Shown here: positions 50,001 to 60,822 of the stretch, piece by piece
Layout of the letters: each line of letters starts with the position of its first letter
Position numbering within the stretch: position 1 is the first letter of the stretch
DNA from: Pomacea canaliculata
Taxonomy: Eukaryota > Mollusca > Gastropoda > Architaenioglossa > Ampullariidae
Direction of reading: 5' to 3'
Assembly: GCF_003073045.1 (NCBI RefSeq)
Contig: NC_037592.1
Coordinates: forward strand, 13,048,007-13,112,006
Length of the DNA stretch: 64,000 nt
Position numbers and translations under genes: made by a program
The notes under the pieces: generated by a model
The model's input: the letters and a program-made list of their open reading frames with translations, nothing else
The model's database searches: none
Told to the model about the DNA's origin: nothing

Positions 50001-51547
50001 GACACGCGTTCTTTAATGCGGAAGAAAATAAACACTTGCCGATGGGCGTCTTACTTGTATAATAAAAGTACCCAATAGATCTCAATAGTTGTAAACGTTT
50101 GTCTGAACGGCCTACATCATCAATGAGAGCTACTCACCACGCGTCTTGCTCTTTCAATATACCTGCCCGCGAAAACGAAAAAAAAAAAAAAAACAAAACA
50201 AAAACAAACAAACCAAAAATTAAACAGAAATATTTGACACTTGCAGAGTGCCATCCTTCTAAGTAACAGTATAATCCACCTCCTGACTGTTTATTTATTG
50301 TTGTTACTCTCGCATATTCTGCTGACATAACCACTGTCGTCGTTCCATAAACCGGAAGCTATTTGTCGATAGCCTCGTTCTAGGAGTTAGTTTAAAAAAA
50401 TCGTTTGCGAGCTATCCAGGGATAGGTATTCATGGCTTTATATTCCAGAAAAATATTTATAAAACGCATTGAGTCTACTGTACAGCAGTGACATGCGCTA
50501 TATAAATCTGCATTATAATTATTTACAGAACGAAGACGATGACGCCACTAATTAAATTCCTTCCACACAATAGACAAACACGTTTAGTGACAATAGACAC
50601 GCGTATCTTAATGTTCTGTAATATCTTTGTGAAAGGTCACAACACTTTAAGACTTTCTGTGACAAACTGCTGATACAAGTTCCTCATCTCCATCTCTGGG
50701 CGGCAAGTTGTTTCCATGGATACGCACCTTCCGGCTGGCCAGTGGAATGTTTAACCAGACCACTCCGCTCTCCACCGACCGTCGTCAGGGAAGTCGAGAA
50801 GGACAGGTTTATCGCTAAACACCGTGATGTACAGCCATACAGTGAGCGAGGTGTGCCCGACCACACAGACGGCCCGCCAGTCACTCGACTGTATCACCGA
50901 GGTCAGGGTCACTCAGGTGACAAGCCAACTGACTGTGTGACGTGCGGTCGTGAGGTGGCCAGCTTCCTACACAGTCTCCATGTTGGTGTTACGGGTAGGT
51001 GTGTATTGTGTAACATCTGTTGACAGATGAACAGTGAACAGTGTGATAAATAACAAGCAGGTGAGACAGTCCTGTGAAGTATAAAGTGTGTTAGTCTATC
51101 TGTCATCATGTGATAAAATCACTGTTTTTATTCACGTCCCTGTCTGTGTGTACCCTGTATCACCAACATGTGACTCACAAATTAAACTATCTTTGAATGT
51201 TAACAGAGGATGCCACAACAACCTTCACATCCAGCGTAGGCACAACACCGCCCTGCCTGCAGTGGAGAGACGTGCTGGTGTTGTCCTATGCCGTAAGTGA
51301 AAGCTCGGATATATTGAAGGGGCTTAAAGAAGCGGGTATCAAAGCACAAGTCATGAAGGATGAAGACATCGAAGACGTGGCCACGGCCCGCAGTGACGTG
51401 GTATGGGTGTCGCGTGGCGATCGTGTTAATGGCCTGGAGAGAAAAGTTGTTGTCTGTTTGGAAGATTTAAAGATTGATGTTTATGTCCGACTTCATTGCA
51501 TGTCCCGATGCACGGCACAACTTGTGATTGTCTCTCCTAACGACTAA
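44346..51547 (+). CDS. KH-like + NERD + SF1 helicase-like protein, intact right copy
   Basis: Eight coding exons: 44346-44378, 44742-44853, 45085-45248, 45391-46116, 46592-46797, 49435-49912, 50652-50994 and 51207-51547. All have GT-AG borders and compatible phases, giving 800 aa. Residues about 30-98 form a KH-like fold (PLEEIRKMSGACVDF, IIIIRGVPSQI) with a degenerate GxxG loop. Residues 247-270 are the NERD core: GDFDVLLIHRH, then CEIK (D250, D252, E266, K268), a PD-(D/E)XK nuclease pattern. Residues 415-800 are an SF1-type ATPase: Walker A GPPGTGKT 473-480, Walker B IADEAG 566-571, LTRPLRSPP about 607, NGLERKVVV 762-770, MSRCTAQLVIV 786-796. The start ATG and exon 1 (MPGHPQPATAQ) are shared with the inverted copy. 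Two homopolymer losses (GGGGG to GGG, CCCCC to CCCC) change residues about 223-232 but cancel out. A role in nucleic-acid processing or defence is inference. Confidence 0.8.
44684..44713. repeat. (ATC)n microsatellite in intron 1
   Basis: Nine or ten ATC units upstream of exon 2 of the plus-strand gene. Confidence 0.9.
46898..46999. repeat. (GAC)n(GAT)n microsatellite in intron 5
   Basis: Over 30 trinucleotide units. The poly-Met and poly-Ser frames across it are artefacts of the repeat. It is absent from the corresponding intron of the left gene. Confidence 0.95.
47819..48135 (+). mobile_element. LTR-like dispersed repeat, copy in intron 5 of right gene
   Basis: Begins TGTGGCAGGTCTCGTACTG, carries ATATAAAAGAAAAGCAGTTG and ATAGCCGAGTGAG, and ends in a GTGTGTGTG tract. 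It is homologous to 27540-27877, which lies in intron 4 of the other gene. Confidence 0.4.
48136..48450 (+). other. Unrecognised coding-like segment in intron 5
   Basis: An open frame continues from the LTR-like repeat and encodes EELTREPPLTKHLSDEELNS and then SLSLSPSSVRYLATLRE. The composition looks more protein-like than the neighbouring intron. It may be the start of a retroelement body behind the LTR-like repeat, or a former exon. It is not conserved in the left gene. Confidence 0.25.
50455..50525. repeat. Dispersed TATATAGCGC repeat fragment, right arm
   Basis: Inverted counterpart of 24683-24765, in intron 6. Confidence 0.45.
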
Positions 51548-51574
51548 CTGAACCCTGAGCCGCTCACTGCAGTG

Positions 51575-52030
51575 GTGACAAGCTTTCCAAAACAGCGAGA
51601 AGAGTCCGCATTATATATTCGTAGAGAAGGACCACGACTACTAAGAATTTGTATACATTCTTCTTTGTAGTAAACCAGATGGTGCGGCTTTGCCAGACAC
51701 TTTCCAGCGTAGCCATCTTTGCGATTGCTGTTGAGATCCTGATGTGGATATCTGGCCTGGAACTGCCGTCTTTAGTAAGAGGGTTACCAAGTATTTGAAG
51801 CTGCTGACCTCTTCGAGCTGTACCCCCGCTCATATAGATCTCTGTCATTAACCACAACTTTACTCTTTTCAGTGTTGGTGTTCATTCCATATGTATGTGG
51901 AATGTCTGTCAATCTGCTAGTACGTCTGTGAAGCTTTTTGTTAAATGTTGTTTTAATCCTTTGAGGACCAAGGGACATATTTTCCCTACTTTTAAGTGGA
52001 CTCCAAATGCGATTGAAACAACATGGAGCA
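51575..52030 (-). mobile_element. RTE-type LINE reverse-transcriptase fragment, right arm
   Basis: On the minus strand, YGMNTNTEKSKVVVNDRD is followed after a short break by LTKDGSSRPDIHIRISTAI and then LLYEYIMRTLLAVLES. These are the thumb and C-terminal blocks (NTEKSK, LtkDGss, llYgcetWtl) of RTE-type non-LTR RTs. It lies directly after the stop codon of the plus-strand gene, in the opposite orientation. It is about 300 bp longer than the left-arm copy at 23395-23630. Confidence 0.8.
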
Positions 52031-52599
52031 ACCAAATTTTTATTAAACGTATATAGTATGTCACTGATTTTATATAAATAAGGCTAGTTTCAATGTGGAT
52101 ACATTGGTTGTATCGTCCGATTGAGAGGAATTTTTAATTTGAAGGCCACTCGCAAAAGTGAACTTTGATTTTTTTTTCAAAACAAACTATGGGCCAAGTA
52201 GACAAACTCACTGGTTTTACTTGGGGATGTCACTAATAGATTCATGTTTTTGTTTTGTGATTGTTCTGCTGGTTTTCGAAAATTATTTGATTGTTTTTTT
52301 TGTTTTTTTGTTTTGTTTTTTTTTTTTTTTTGCTGTGGAACGTATATGTCCCTACGGGTCATGAGAGAACCAATTGTATGTTGCGCCTTTATTAGTCGTG
52401 TTTTAGAAAATAATTAATAGATGCAACAATGACCGAAATGAAGAACCCAATGCTTTTGAGATCTTTCAAAAATCCAGTGATTTTTCTGGCTTCATAGCTC
52501 TTGTTGATGACGAAAGTATATATAGCAGAAGAGAATTCCTTTCCAAACCGATGCGCAAGAATTATGGGCGGTCTTGGGAATTAATCTTTTAAAGAGAGA

Positions 52600-53420
52600 T
52601 CATGTGGTTCCAACCTTAAGGGACCACTGAACCTATCTCCGGGTGTCATATGTTGCTAATGTGATGCCTCAGAATCGCTCTGAAGTAGTTTTAAGTAATG
52701 CCTTACACTTTGCAAACAATGAAGAGGTCCTGATGAGAACAGATCCCTTCAGTCGAAGCTTTTAAAATGTACGAATCCCAAGCAAACAACAATCAGCTGA
52801 TGAACACTTGATAAAATTCAAGGGGTACAACTCAATGAATCAATAAATACAAAACCCAATAAAATAGGAATTCTAGGTGTGGTACAGGCTTGATTCTAAG
52901 ACCAGTTTCCTGTATCAATTCTACTTGTACATAAAGAAGAAAACTGAAACTGAATATGGAGTAGGAAAGGGAGTGGTTGTAATGCTGATTAAGCCACTTG
53001 AGAACTGGTGTTGTGAGGTTTGCGTTTATAACTTCTTCAATTCACAATTGCTTCAAATAAAGTCACCAGAAAAGAAAATATACCCGTGAAGAACTATGTG
53101 TGTTGATAGGAAAACATATGCCGAAAAAGTCTCAAGAAAGACAATGATATGAAACATGGAGAAGGCCCCATATTGTCAGCAAATGATGTTAACTGTGTCA
53201 AGTAAATGGACAACAGATCTGTTGTGCTTTATCTTGCAATTGTCGTTGCCTACAACAAATGGGTGGCATCGATTTCATGAATTAGAAAAAGATTACATAT
53301 GAAGTTGATCAAAGGTCAAAGGTACTACTTTCGAATATTTTTTCGATTTGTTGGACATAGCAGTGAATAACTCACTGTATTTATACGTAGACAAATCAGG
53401 ACTTCGATCCTGAGTAAAAG
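52600..53420 (+). mobile_element. piggyBac-type transposase remnant, right arm
   Basis: The plus strand keeps blocks SADEHLIKFKGYNSMNQ, WYRLDSKTSFLYQFYLY, ENWCCEVCVYNFFNS and, after a break, FFDLLDIAVNNSLYLY. They occur in the same order as in piggyBac transposases. The DNFF Asp has been replaced (VYNFF) and several stops are present, so it is inactive. This copy retains the later part that the left arm has lost. Confidence 0.7.
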
Positions 53421-53679
53421 AGATATCACAACTTGAGTACAGATAAATGATACCAAGAGCGCTTATTGGAATTTACACAAACAGTAAAAGAAGCATTCCA
53501 TCAGGACCTGTTCAAAGCAGCAAAAGACATGGCAACCTCACGACCTGAGTATAAGTTGGTCAAAGAAAAAACCCTCAAAAGGTTCAATCACAAAGGACAA
53601 AACTGAAAGCAGGACTGACATTCTGTGTAGGCCTGTATGCGTGTTAGCTTGTGCTACACAACATCCCTTAGCTGTTCTG

Positions 53680-55629
53680 AAAAGTACGATTCATTACATG
53701 CAGATTACATTACATGCAGAAAAGATGGATCTTTATTTACATCACAGTGCCATATCATTTCTGATGTTCCATAGCAACAATACAACGTTCAGATAAAAAT
53801 ATTGATAGAACCCACACCTCGCATTAAGGCACTTTTCCCTTGCCACCCATAGGGAGGTATTTGTCCCATGCTGTATCTTAAAAACTATTAGGAATATTAG
53901 TTTTAAATAAACATTTTTGGAATCTACAAAGATAATAAAATAATTCTCATGAGAACTTATACTCCAAATTGGGGGAGATAGATAACTGCTGTTCTAGGAA
54001 TAAAAGCTATTTTATCTCCCCTAATTAGGTCAGTAAAAAGAAAATAAGTCACAAAGCTAAGTGAAGAAATTTATAAAAAAAAATTAGAAAATACTAAAGG
54101 TTTTTGATAATTTTTTTAAAGACACTCTTTTCTATGAAATGCACTGAAAAGTATGAGATATGTTTTCTTTGGGTTTCACTTCAAATGTGAGAAACACTCA
54201 AGCTATTGAAAATCACAAATATGAAAATAATCTATTTATTGATATGGTTATCCATGAAAGAAATGTAATTATAAAGTATTTTTAAGTTATATATATATCG
54301 AAAAACATCTATGGACCTAATGGAACAAATACCTTTGATGTACTCCTTGTGTACTGAGAAAGTGAGCTTTTATTTGTCTATTCACAGTACTGCATTCCTT
54401 GAGCTTGTATACAGACCTTTGATAACTTGAATGAGGCCTCCATCATTTTGTATTTTTGCATCACACTCCATAGCTCCTCATGCCAGACTATCCCAAGTAC
54501 ATTTCTAAAGATTATGTATGTGTGAAGGCTCCGTTGATGTTAAACTTGTTTCTGTATAAGGATGCAACAGTTGAAGATATGCTTATCGTATCAGTCTTGT
54601 CGTCTGAAATAAAATATTCATCCTGAGTCCACTTAATTATATTCAAAATTGTGTATTCATATGACTCTGTGTGGGTTTATATGCATGTGTGTGAGTGGTT
54701 GCCAGTCTAGAGATTAGAGCTACATGAGATATTCTTTTGCTTTAAATTAAGTTACCTACTGACAGCACGAACGATCCTTACTGAACATCATCAGCATTAT
54801 CGAATTGATTAAGCAGTTGTGAACCTTCTAGATAATATAATAAAAAACTGAATGATATACAGTATTCATTGTTGTATTGGAAAGACTCATACGATAATGT
54901 TTTATCGCCTTGCCAGGTGGAGAATCTGGGCTTTTTTAGTTTATTACATTGACCAACACGTGACATTTACAGTTTAGAGTCACAATGTATTCGTATGGAG
55001 ATGGGTAGGGGTCTGGCTGTAGCATCATAAACATTTGAACAAGAGACCAAATTGTAAAGTACTTCTGTGTGCGTGGGCTGGGGGACAGTGTTCATATGAG
55101 TATTTTGTGTAATCTTGTACATAGCGGAGTATTTTTGTGATCATGTTCACACCAAAACTTTCAAAGCTGCTTTATAAATAGAAGGCATAGTGTAGTTTAG
55201 AAAATGTTATTCTGTTTTTATTTATCTTAAAATAATATAGTTAAGCGTAAACACTATAGACATAGTTACATTATACCTTCATATAATAATAAAGTAAAAT
55301 AAAAGGCCAAACAAACTTAAAGTAACGGGCAACAAGTAAATATCTGTAAGCTCTATATACAAACTAGTTGTTTTAATGTATATTCAAAGAGACTGCCAGA
55401 AGTTTCCTACACATACAATATATCTAGCTAAATAATAGAAACGATTGAAAAGTTACATCTCTGTTATGTTGTCTGGTAAAACAATAAGAAAAGAAAAAAA
55501 ACCGTCTAATTATAGTTAATGAGCTATTTTGCTAAGACAGCAATATTATTATACATTGATTAAAGTACAAATCATGGGATTCCTCACCTCCGATTTGACT
55601 TGTTCTACTAGAGTGACATGTATGATAAC
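53680..55629. other. Outer right arm, no gene seen
   Basis: Inverted counterpart of 20770-22310: AT-rich 3' flank of the NAT16-like gene without its exons. The only open frames are mirror images of those in the left arm. Confidence 0.6.
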
Positions 55630-55936
55630 TGTAGAGGGCCGGTAGTCCAGCGCTTGTTAGGCAGAAAATGCTGATGCATGCCAGTAAAGTAAAGGTACGA
55701 TTGTGAAAGAGCGCGAAAAGTGACCCAGAGGTATATAAGTGCAGAGCTGAGACGCAAGGACAGGGGAGAAAACCGCGAAGTGAAAGCGCAAGACAAGTGA
55801 CAGAGCCGTGACTGTAGATCTAGCCTTCATTAAAGAGTTGTGCAACTGCTGACAGGTTCCTGCCTTTCTGATTTGAGTGCTCGACTGTTGTTGTGGTCAC
55901 TGTTTGACTCCCCTCATCATGCACCACTTGGTTACA
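55630..55936. mobile_element. Solo LTR
   Basis: The 307-bp element begins TGTAGAGGGCCGG and ends GGTTACA, giving TGTA...TACA termini. It is flanked by TAAC on both sides (55626-55629 and 55937-55940), or by ATAAC if the last A is counted as target. It has a TATA box TATATAAG at 55732. The same site is uninterrupted at 20760-20780 in the left arm, and in blocks A1 and B1. These features fit a solo LTR left by recombination of an LTR retrotransposon. Confidence 0.8.
55732..55739 (+). promoter_or_regulatory. TATA box of solo LTR
   Basis: TATATAAG, placed roughly 100 bp from the 5' end of the LTR as in many LTR promoters. A plus-strand reading is assumed from the TATA orientation. Confidence 0.45.
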
Positions 55937-56460
55937 TAACAATAAGGAATACAACATGTGTCACATCACCGTTTGTGAATGCTTTCGTGTCCAAAGGTAT
56001 AATTTAGCGATTTGGCAATATTTATTATTATTCTTACACCTACATGCAGACAACCAGTTACTAGTCATAGTCTTTTCAGCAGTTTTCTAAAATCTGAGCT
56101 GTGTACCAAACATATTTCAGAATTTCAGTTGTTATTTAGAAACTGAAATGCATGTTACACGCATAGTCATGCCAAATAAAAGTGATTTGGATATTAAATA
56201 TGAATAGCAAGCTAATTTCACGGTTGCACATTCATAAAATCTTGTTTGAACGATACTGATTGTAATATCATAGAAGCTTTCACCAAAATCATAACTTTTA
56301 AAATAATTTTAGAATTTTAAAAATAGATTCTATTAAATGCCATTAAATCATTTTCCCTCCTCCAATTCAAAATAAAAGCAACAAACAGTTTTGAAAAAAG
56401 AAGCAGTAATATCACCACACCCACAATCACAAAAACAGCAACAATATTCAAACGATTTGA

Positions 56461-57500
56461 AGTTAAAGGCATTTCTATGTATCGCTGGCGTAAAGAAGAG
56501 GCTCATCAGTTAAGTAACAATTACTGTAATTGCTGATTCTCATACTAACCCTCTAAAGTCCGCTGGGGTCCATACGGACCCGAACCAAAGTTTCGATATT
56601 TATAAAACTCAAATCGTTCACATCAGCATTTTGAAATTTCTTGACTTTTACACTCAGCATGGATGCAATGTCTCCAAAATTCGTCCGCAAAGTTAGATTA
56701 TATTTTCTGTATTTTATCGTATATACTTGAGTGCAATTTGAGCTGTTAGAAGTACCCACTGCTAAAAAAGAAAACCCACCACCTTGTGAGATTGCTGAAA
56801 TTTTTCCCTTGTCGACACTCACACACTCCAAACCTATATAACTCACAAGTTTGGGACTAGAAGGACACCTGTGGTGTTAAATAAAATGTCAAAACATATA
56901 TATTACAAAAACTAACAGCACATTTCAAATTTACAAATAAATGGAGACTGATTTTTGTTTTGGTGGTGAGTCAAATCCTTTTTGCAAATGAAAATGTAAA
57001 TTGCACTCCGTCATGAATAACAACATAAAAACCACCTTTACCAGAAGCTAATCTTTTGTCACCCCAATGGGTGGCCCTGTGGAGATGTGGGGCAAGCCAC
57101 GGAGCAAGTCCTACAGGACTGTAGTCACCTCCAGGAGAGCTAATGTATACTTTGAAATGTTCTCAATTTTTTTAAATTAAAGAAGTTGCCAATTCGAAAT
57201 ATATTTAAAGCTTTTTTCCAGCGTATATGGAAGCAAGAGCGTACGCTCGTGTGCTTTAGCACAAAGTAGCTTTTAACTTTTAACAGACACCTGTTCTGTT
57301 TTTGTTTTGGTTTTTTTGAACCTCGAAGATTGCTTCATTCCAAGTTTTTAAAAAACTCCAAGAAATCAATACTACCTTGTAGGGGCTTTTTATGTGCTCA
57401 ACTTTCTCTTCTTTTATTTATTCACATAATGATATTTATATATATATACACACACAACTCGTATACTCTCAATGGCGCACGAGATGAATATATATATAAG
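56461..57500. other. Region beyond the palindrome, no supported gene
   Basis: Contains GGGTCCATACGGACCC, a perfect GGGTCC-N4-GGACCC inverted repeat (56565-56580), next to a CCCTCTAAAG sequence. This could be a piggyBac-type end, but no partner end was found. The 97-codon minus-strand frame at 56553-56846 has no recognisable domain. Confidence 0.35.
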
Positions 57501-57516
57501 TAAATAAAGTCAGGTG

Positions 57517-58000
57517 TCATTCCTGTTCTAACATTAAAATCTCCAAGTTGCAGTACACATTCATCGTCCTAATTAGCTTAAGTTTCTCGAAAAGCTCATC
57601 TGCTATCATAAACTGGGTTTGCAAGTGGCACATACACCGCGCACGAACAAGAATTTGAGTTTCCTCTTTGTATGGAATACTTATTTCAAAAGAGAAACTA
57701 TTGTCTGAAACCAGCTGCTGAACAAGACGGTAATACTTCAGAAGGCTAACATCTATTATACTAATAAAATCAACATGCTCAATAATATGAATATATCTCA
57801 ACAACTCGTTACGAATAAGTAACACTATGACTCCGGATCTGTATCTAGAACATTTTCTAATTTTCATAAAACTCGTAAAGCCAGTCAGGTCAACCTGATC
57901 CATCTCGTCTAGTTTGGTTTCTATTTCAGAGATTAAATCATGTACCTCAGGAAACTTTTTCTTAAAAGTGAAACCACAAATGTTCAGAGATAAGAAGCGT
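57517..58000 (-). mobile_element. LINE endonuclease (EEP) fragment
   Basis: A minus-strand frame reads LRFLSLNICGFTFKKKFPEV, then ISEIETKLDEMDQVDLTGF, then SRYRSGVIVLLIRN. This matches the start of the apurinic-like endonuclease of non-LTR retrotransposons (LslNv.G...K, ETkLde.D, RsGGi.llir). The frame ends before the catalytic DFN/SDH blocks, so it is a fragment. Confidence 0.7.
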
Positions 58001-58430
58001 AATCGGATACTTGTCAGCTTCTGACTGCTGCACGTTTTAGCTTTAATCTTTGTAAAGATTCATGGTTGGTCAAACAAGAGTATTTCCACGAAGTAACATT
58101 AACTGATAAAATGTTATGATTTGCCGTCGGCAGTCGCAAATACTCAGTACATTGTTGGCTAGCTAATAGAGGAAACAGACTGAATCTACCCCTGGGATTA
58201 CATATGGCCTGTTGACCGATCACAGGGGTTACATCTTGAGGTTCAAAAGAAACGCCAGCTACAGGTGTATCAGACACCTTTCCGCTCCACCTGTTCTACA
58301 GTCTCGCCCTCATCCTGTGAAAACTCCTAACGACTGTACTGCTGAATCCTGTCATTTTCGTAGGTTAGTGTTGGGACAGCAGCTAATAATTAATTTTTCA
58401 GATGCTGGTTGTTGTTGAGCCTAAAGCGAG

Positions 58431-58583
58431 GCGACTCTGTGGAAGCGACTGTCCAACTCGACCGTCACGCCTTTATTACCTCCCCTACCTGCAAGGATAG
58501 AAATCGTGTTTTCCAGTGTGATCACTTCATCGCCGCTAGTAGGCTTGAGGATCGACAGTGAATCCTTTACCTTTGATAGGGTC
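58431..58583 (-). CDS. Candidate terminal exon of unknown gene
   Basis: On the minus strand an acceptor (GTTATTTCAG) is followed by an open frame of about 50 codons (including KDSLSILKPTSGDEVITLEN) ending in TAG. The residue composition looks coding, but I recognise no domain and cannot find a matching upstream exon. Confidence 0.25.
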
Positions 58584-59509
58584 CTGAAATAACGAAGCAT
58601 GAAATAAAAATCTACAAGGTTAAAAGTTGGTTAAAACATTATCAATGTCAATGAACTCTCACACCTAGCATTTAGTGATAGTGTACAGTAAAGAAAGTGA
58701 GAGATCACAATGTTGCATGCACAGCTTCTGGATGCGATAACTGACATTTGGATGTAACTTCTACAAGGTGTCAGCATTTAGTTAATTTAGTTAGTTAGCT
58801 AGTTTGTTTGTTTGTATCGCTGTAATACAATAAATAATAATGCAACCCTTGGGTTGTTGCTCGGGCAACGCTACCGCAAAAAGACGAGAAGCAATAACAA
58901 TATTTTGTGTTCATGGCAGTTACAAACTTTTGTTGTAACTGTTTCCCACACCATACAGTGCAGTAGGACGCCATTTTGCAGTGCTTGGTGTGGAAAGCGG
59001 CATCCAACTGGTATCTGTGACTGGCAGAACTTCTTGTAGGATAACGGATGTACGTCACAGGTCGGTGGATGATAAGTGAACAGAGGTGAGCGTATGTCAC
59101 CTCAAGTACGAACGATGTTTCAGAGGGGAGTACAGGATGGGGCGTGAAGCTGTGTGTGTTAAAGGAATATTATAGTTTGTTTTCTTTTTTGCTTTCGTTT
59201 TGTTGTTTTTTGTGTTGGTTTATATTAGTGTCGGGTGTGGAGCAGCGAGCAGACGGAGGATGAGTGACGTCACCGTTTGTGTGTCTAGCTCCGCCTTCAG
59301 GTCCGCCATGTTTGTTATGGTCGTCAAGAGTTAATTAAGCGATAAGAAATGTATGCACTCAAACCAATACAGAGTTAAAAACATAATTGGTAACAAAATA
59401 TTTGAATTAGAAGCAAAAATGCAAACAGAAGGGGTCACAAAAATCCTTCTCTTTAGTGGTGGATAAAAAAACCCATTCAAATCTTTAAACACAGATATAT
59501 AAAACGTGA

Positions 59510-59940
59510 ATGAATACGATGCCGCCATTTCGACATGCTAGTAGGTATGGGTCGAAAGCTTCCCGCACCAAGCAATTCAATATGGCGGAAGCGGCTGCCA
59601 ACTGCATCTCAAACTAACAAAGAGCTATAAACACGTGGTTGCAAAAAAAAAAAATTAAAAAAAATCATAAAACAGTTTTATTAAACAAGAATGAGTACGA
59701 TGCCTACACTTAGCCATGCTAGTAGGTATGGGTCGACCGCTTCCTGCACCATGTGATGAATAATGGTGAGAGTGGCAACGACATGGCATTACAAAAAAAA
59801 AAATGAACTAGAAATGAATAAGATGCCTCCACTTCGCCATCCTAGTATATAGGTCTGTCGACCCCTTTTCGCTCACCAAATGATGCGAAAAATGTGGGAG
59901 CAATATCCACATGGCATTTCAAGGTAACCGATGAAAAGAA
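59510..59940. repeat. Diverged tandem repeat, three units of about 120-180 bp
   Basis: Units start near 59511, 59690 and 59813. Each has a GAT-GCC-CATTTCG/CACTTAG-like block, then CTAGTAGGTATGGGTCGA, then a GCTTCC..GCACCA block and a poly(A) run. Noisy versions are in block B1 at about 7735-8220. Confidence 0.65.
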
Positions 59941-60779
59941 TAGCACTTATATAGGCTTTCAAAAAGCTTATCCATTTATGTGGTTATGAAAAAAAAATTA
60001 TGAAACGATGTCAGTCTGGATAATAGACCACTGCTCTGCTTTGTTACCAAAACCTGTAATTTGCATTGACTGTACTTTTATCATAGAAAACCTCTTCTGT
60101 CGTGGTAGTCTTGAACGCGGGTAGGTACGTGGATTATCTCCCTTGTTTATTTTAAGCCGCATGGATTGTCGCCCTTGGCTGTATGCTATTAGGAATGCAT
60201 GGTAGTGAACATGACTTATGAAAGAGCGTAACTAAACGAACTGTTCATGTTTTGTCACTCCCAAACAAGTTAAAATAGAAAGACTTGATGAAGATTTTTT
60301 TGTGAGACTGGGAATACGAGTAATTCCTTGTATCTACAAGGTAATGAATAGGTATTTTCTTTATGATGATGATGTGTACTTATAACGTGCAGCATCAGGA
60401 CCAAGATAAATCACACTCTTCTATGAATATGTTTGTAACTGTCGGAAAAAGACTGGAGTAAAATTTTAATATTTGGTTGGAAATTTTAAATGACTGATGT
60501 GTTATACATGTTTGGTTGTTATTAGAGAAGTATTTGTTAGAGTCACTTAAGTGGTTGATGTGTTTACATGATCTGTTGTTATTAGAGAGAAATGGATTTT
60601 AGAGGCTTGTGTTTTTAGAATAGTCTGCAGCTTTTCCCTAAAAGATAATCAAAGCTCCGTACTAATATAAAATGCAAAGCTCGTGTACAGGGATTGGTGA
60701 TTTATTGTGACAAAGAATACATGTGGGACACAGTGAGAGTTTGCTTATGTGCTTTGTCTGTAGTGTGTGTCCCTGACAC

Positions 60780-60822
60780 TTGGTGACCCCACCTGGTGAC
60801 CCCACCTGGTGACCCCAACGTG
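60780..60822. repeat. GGTGACCCCACCT minisatellite
   Basis: Three 14-bp units of CTGGTGACCCCACC. Block B1 has about two degraded units (9139-9172). Confidence 0.85.

Larger units (their letters stand above)
44200..56460. repeat. Right arm of large inverted repeat
   Basis: Inverted counterpart of 20265-30590. It is longer because intron 5 holds about 1.9 kb of extra sequence, the piggyBac remnant is less deleted, and a solo LTR is inserted at 55630-55936. Confidence 0.9.

Noticed and set aside
56553..56846. 97-codon minus-strand frame
   Set aside because: No recognisable domain and no splice signals; overlaps a possible transposon end.
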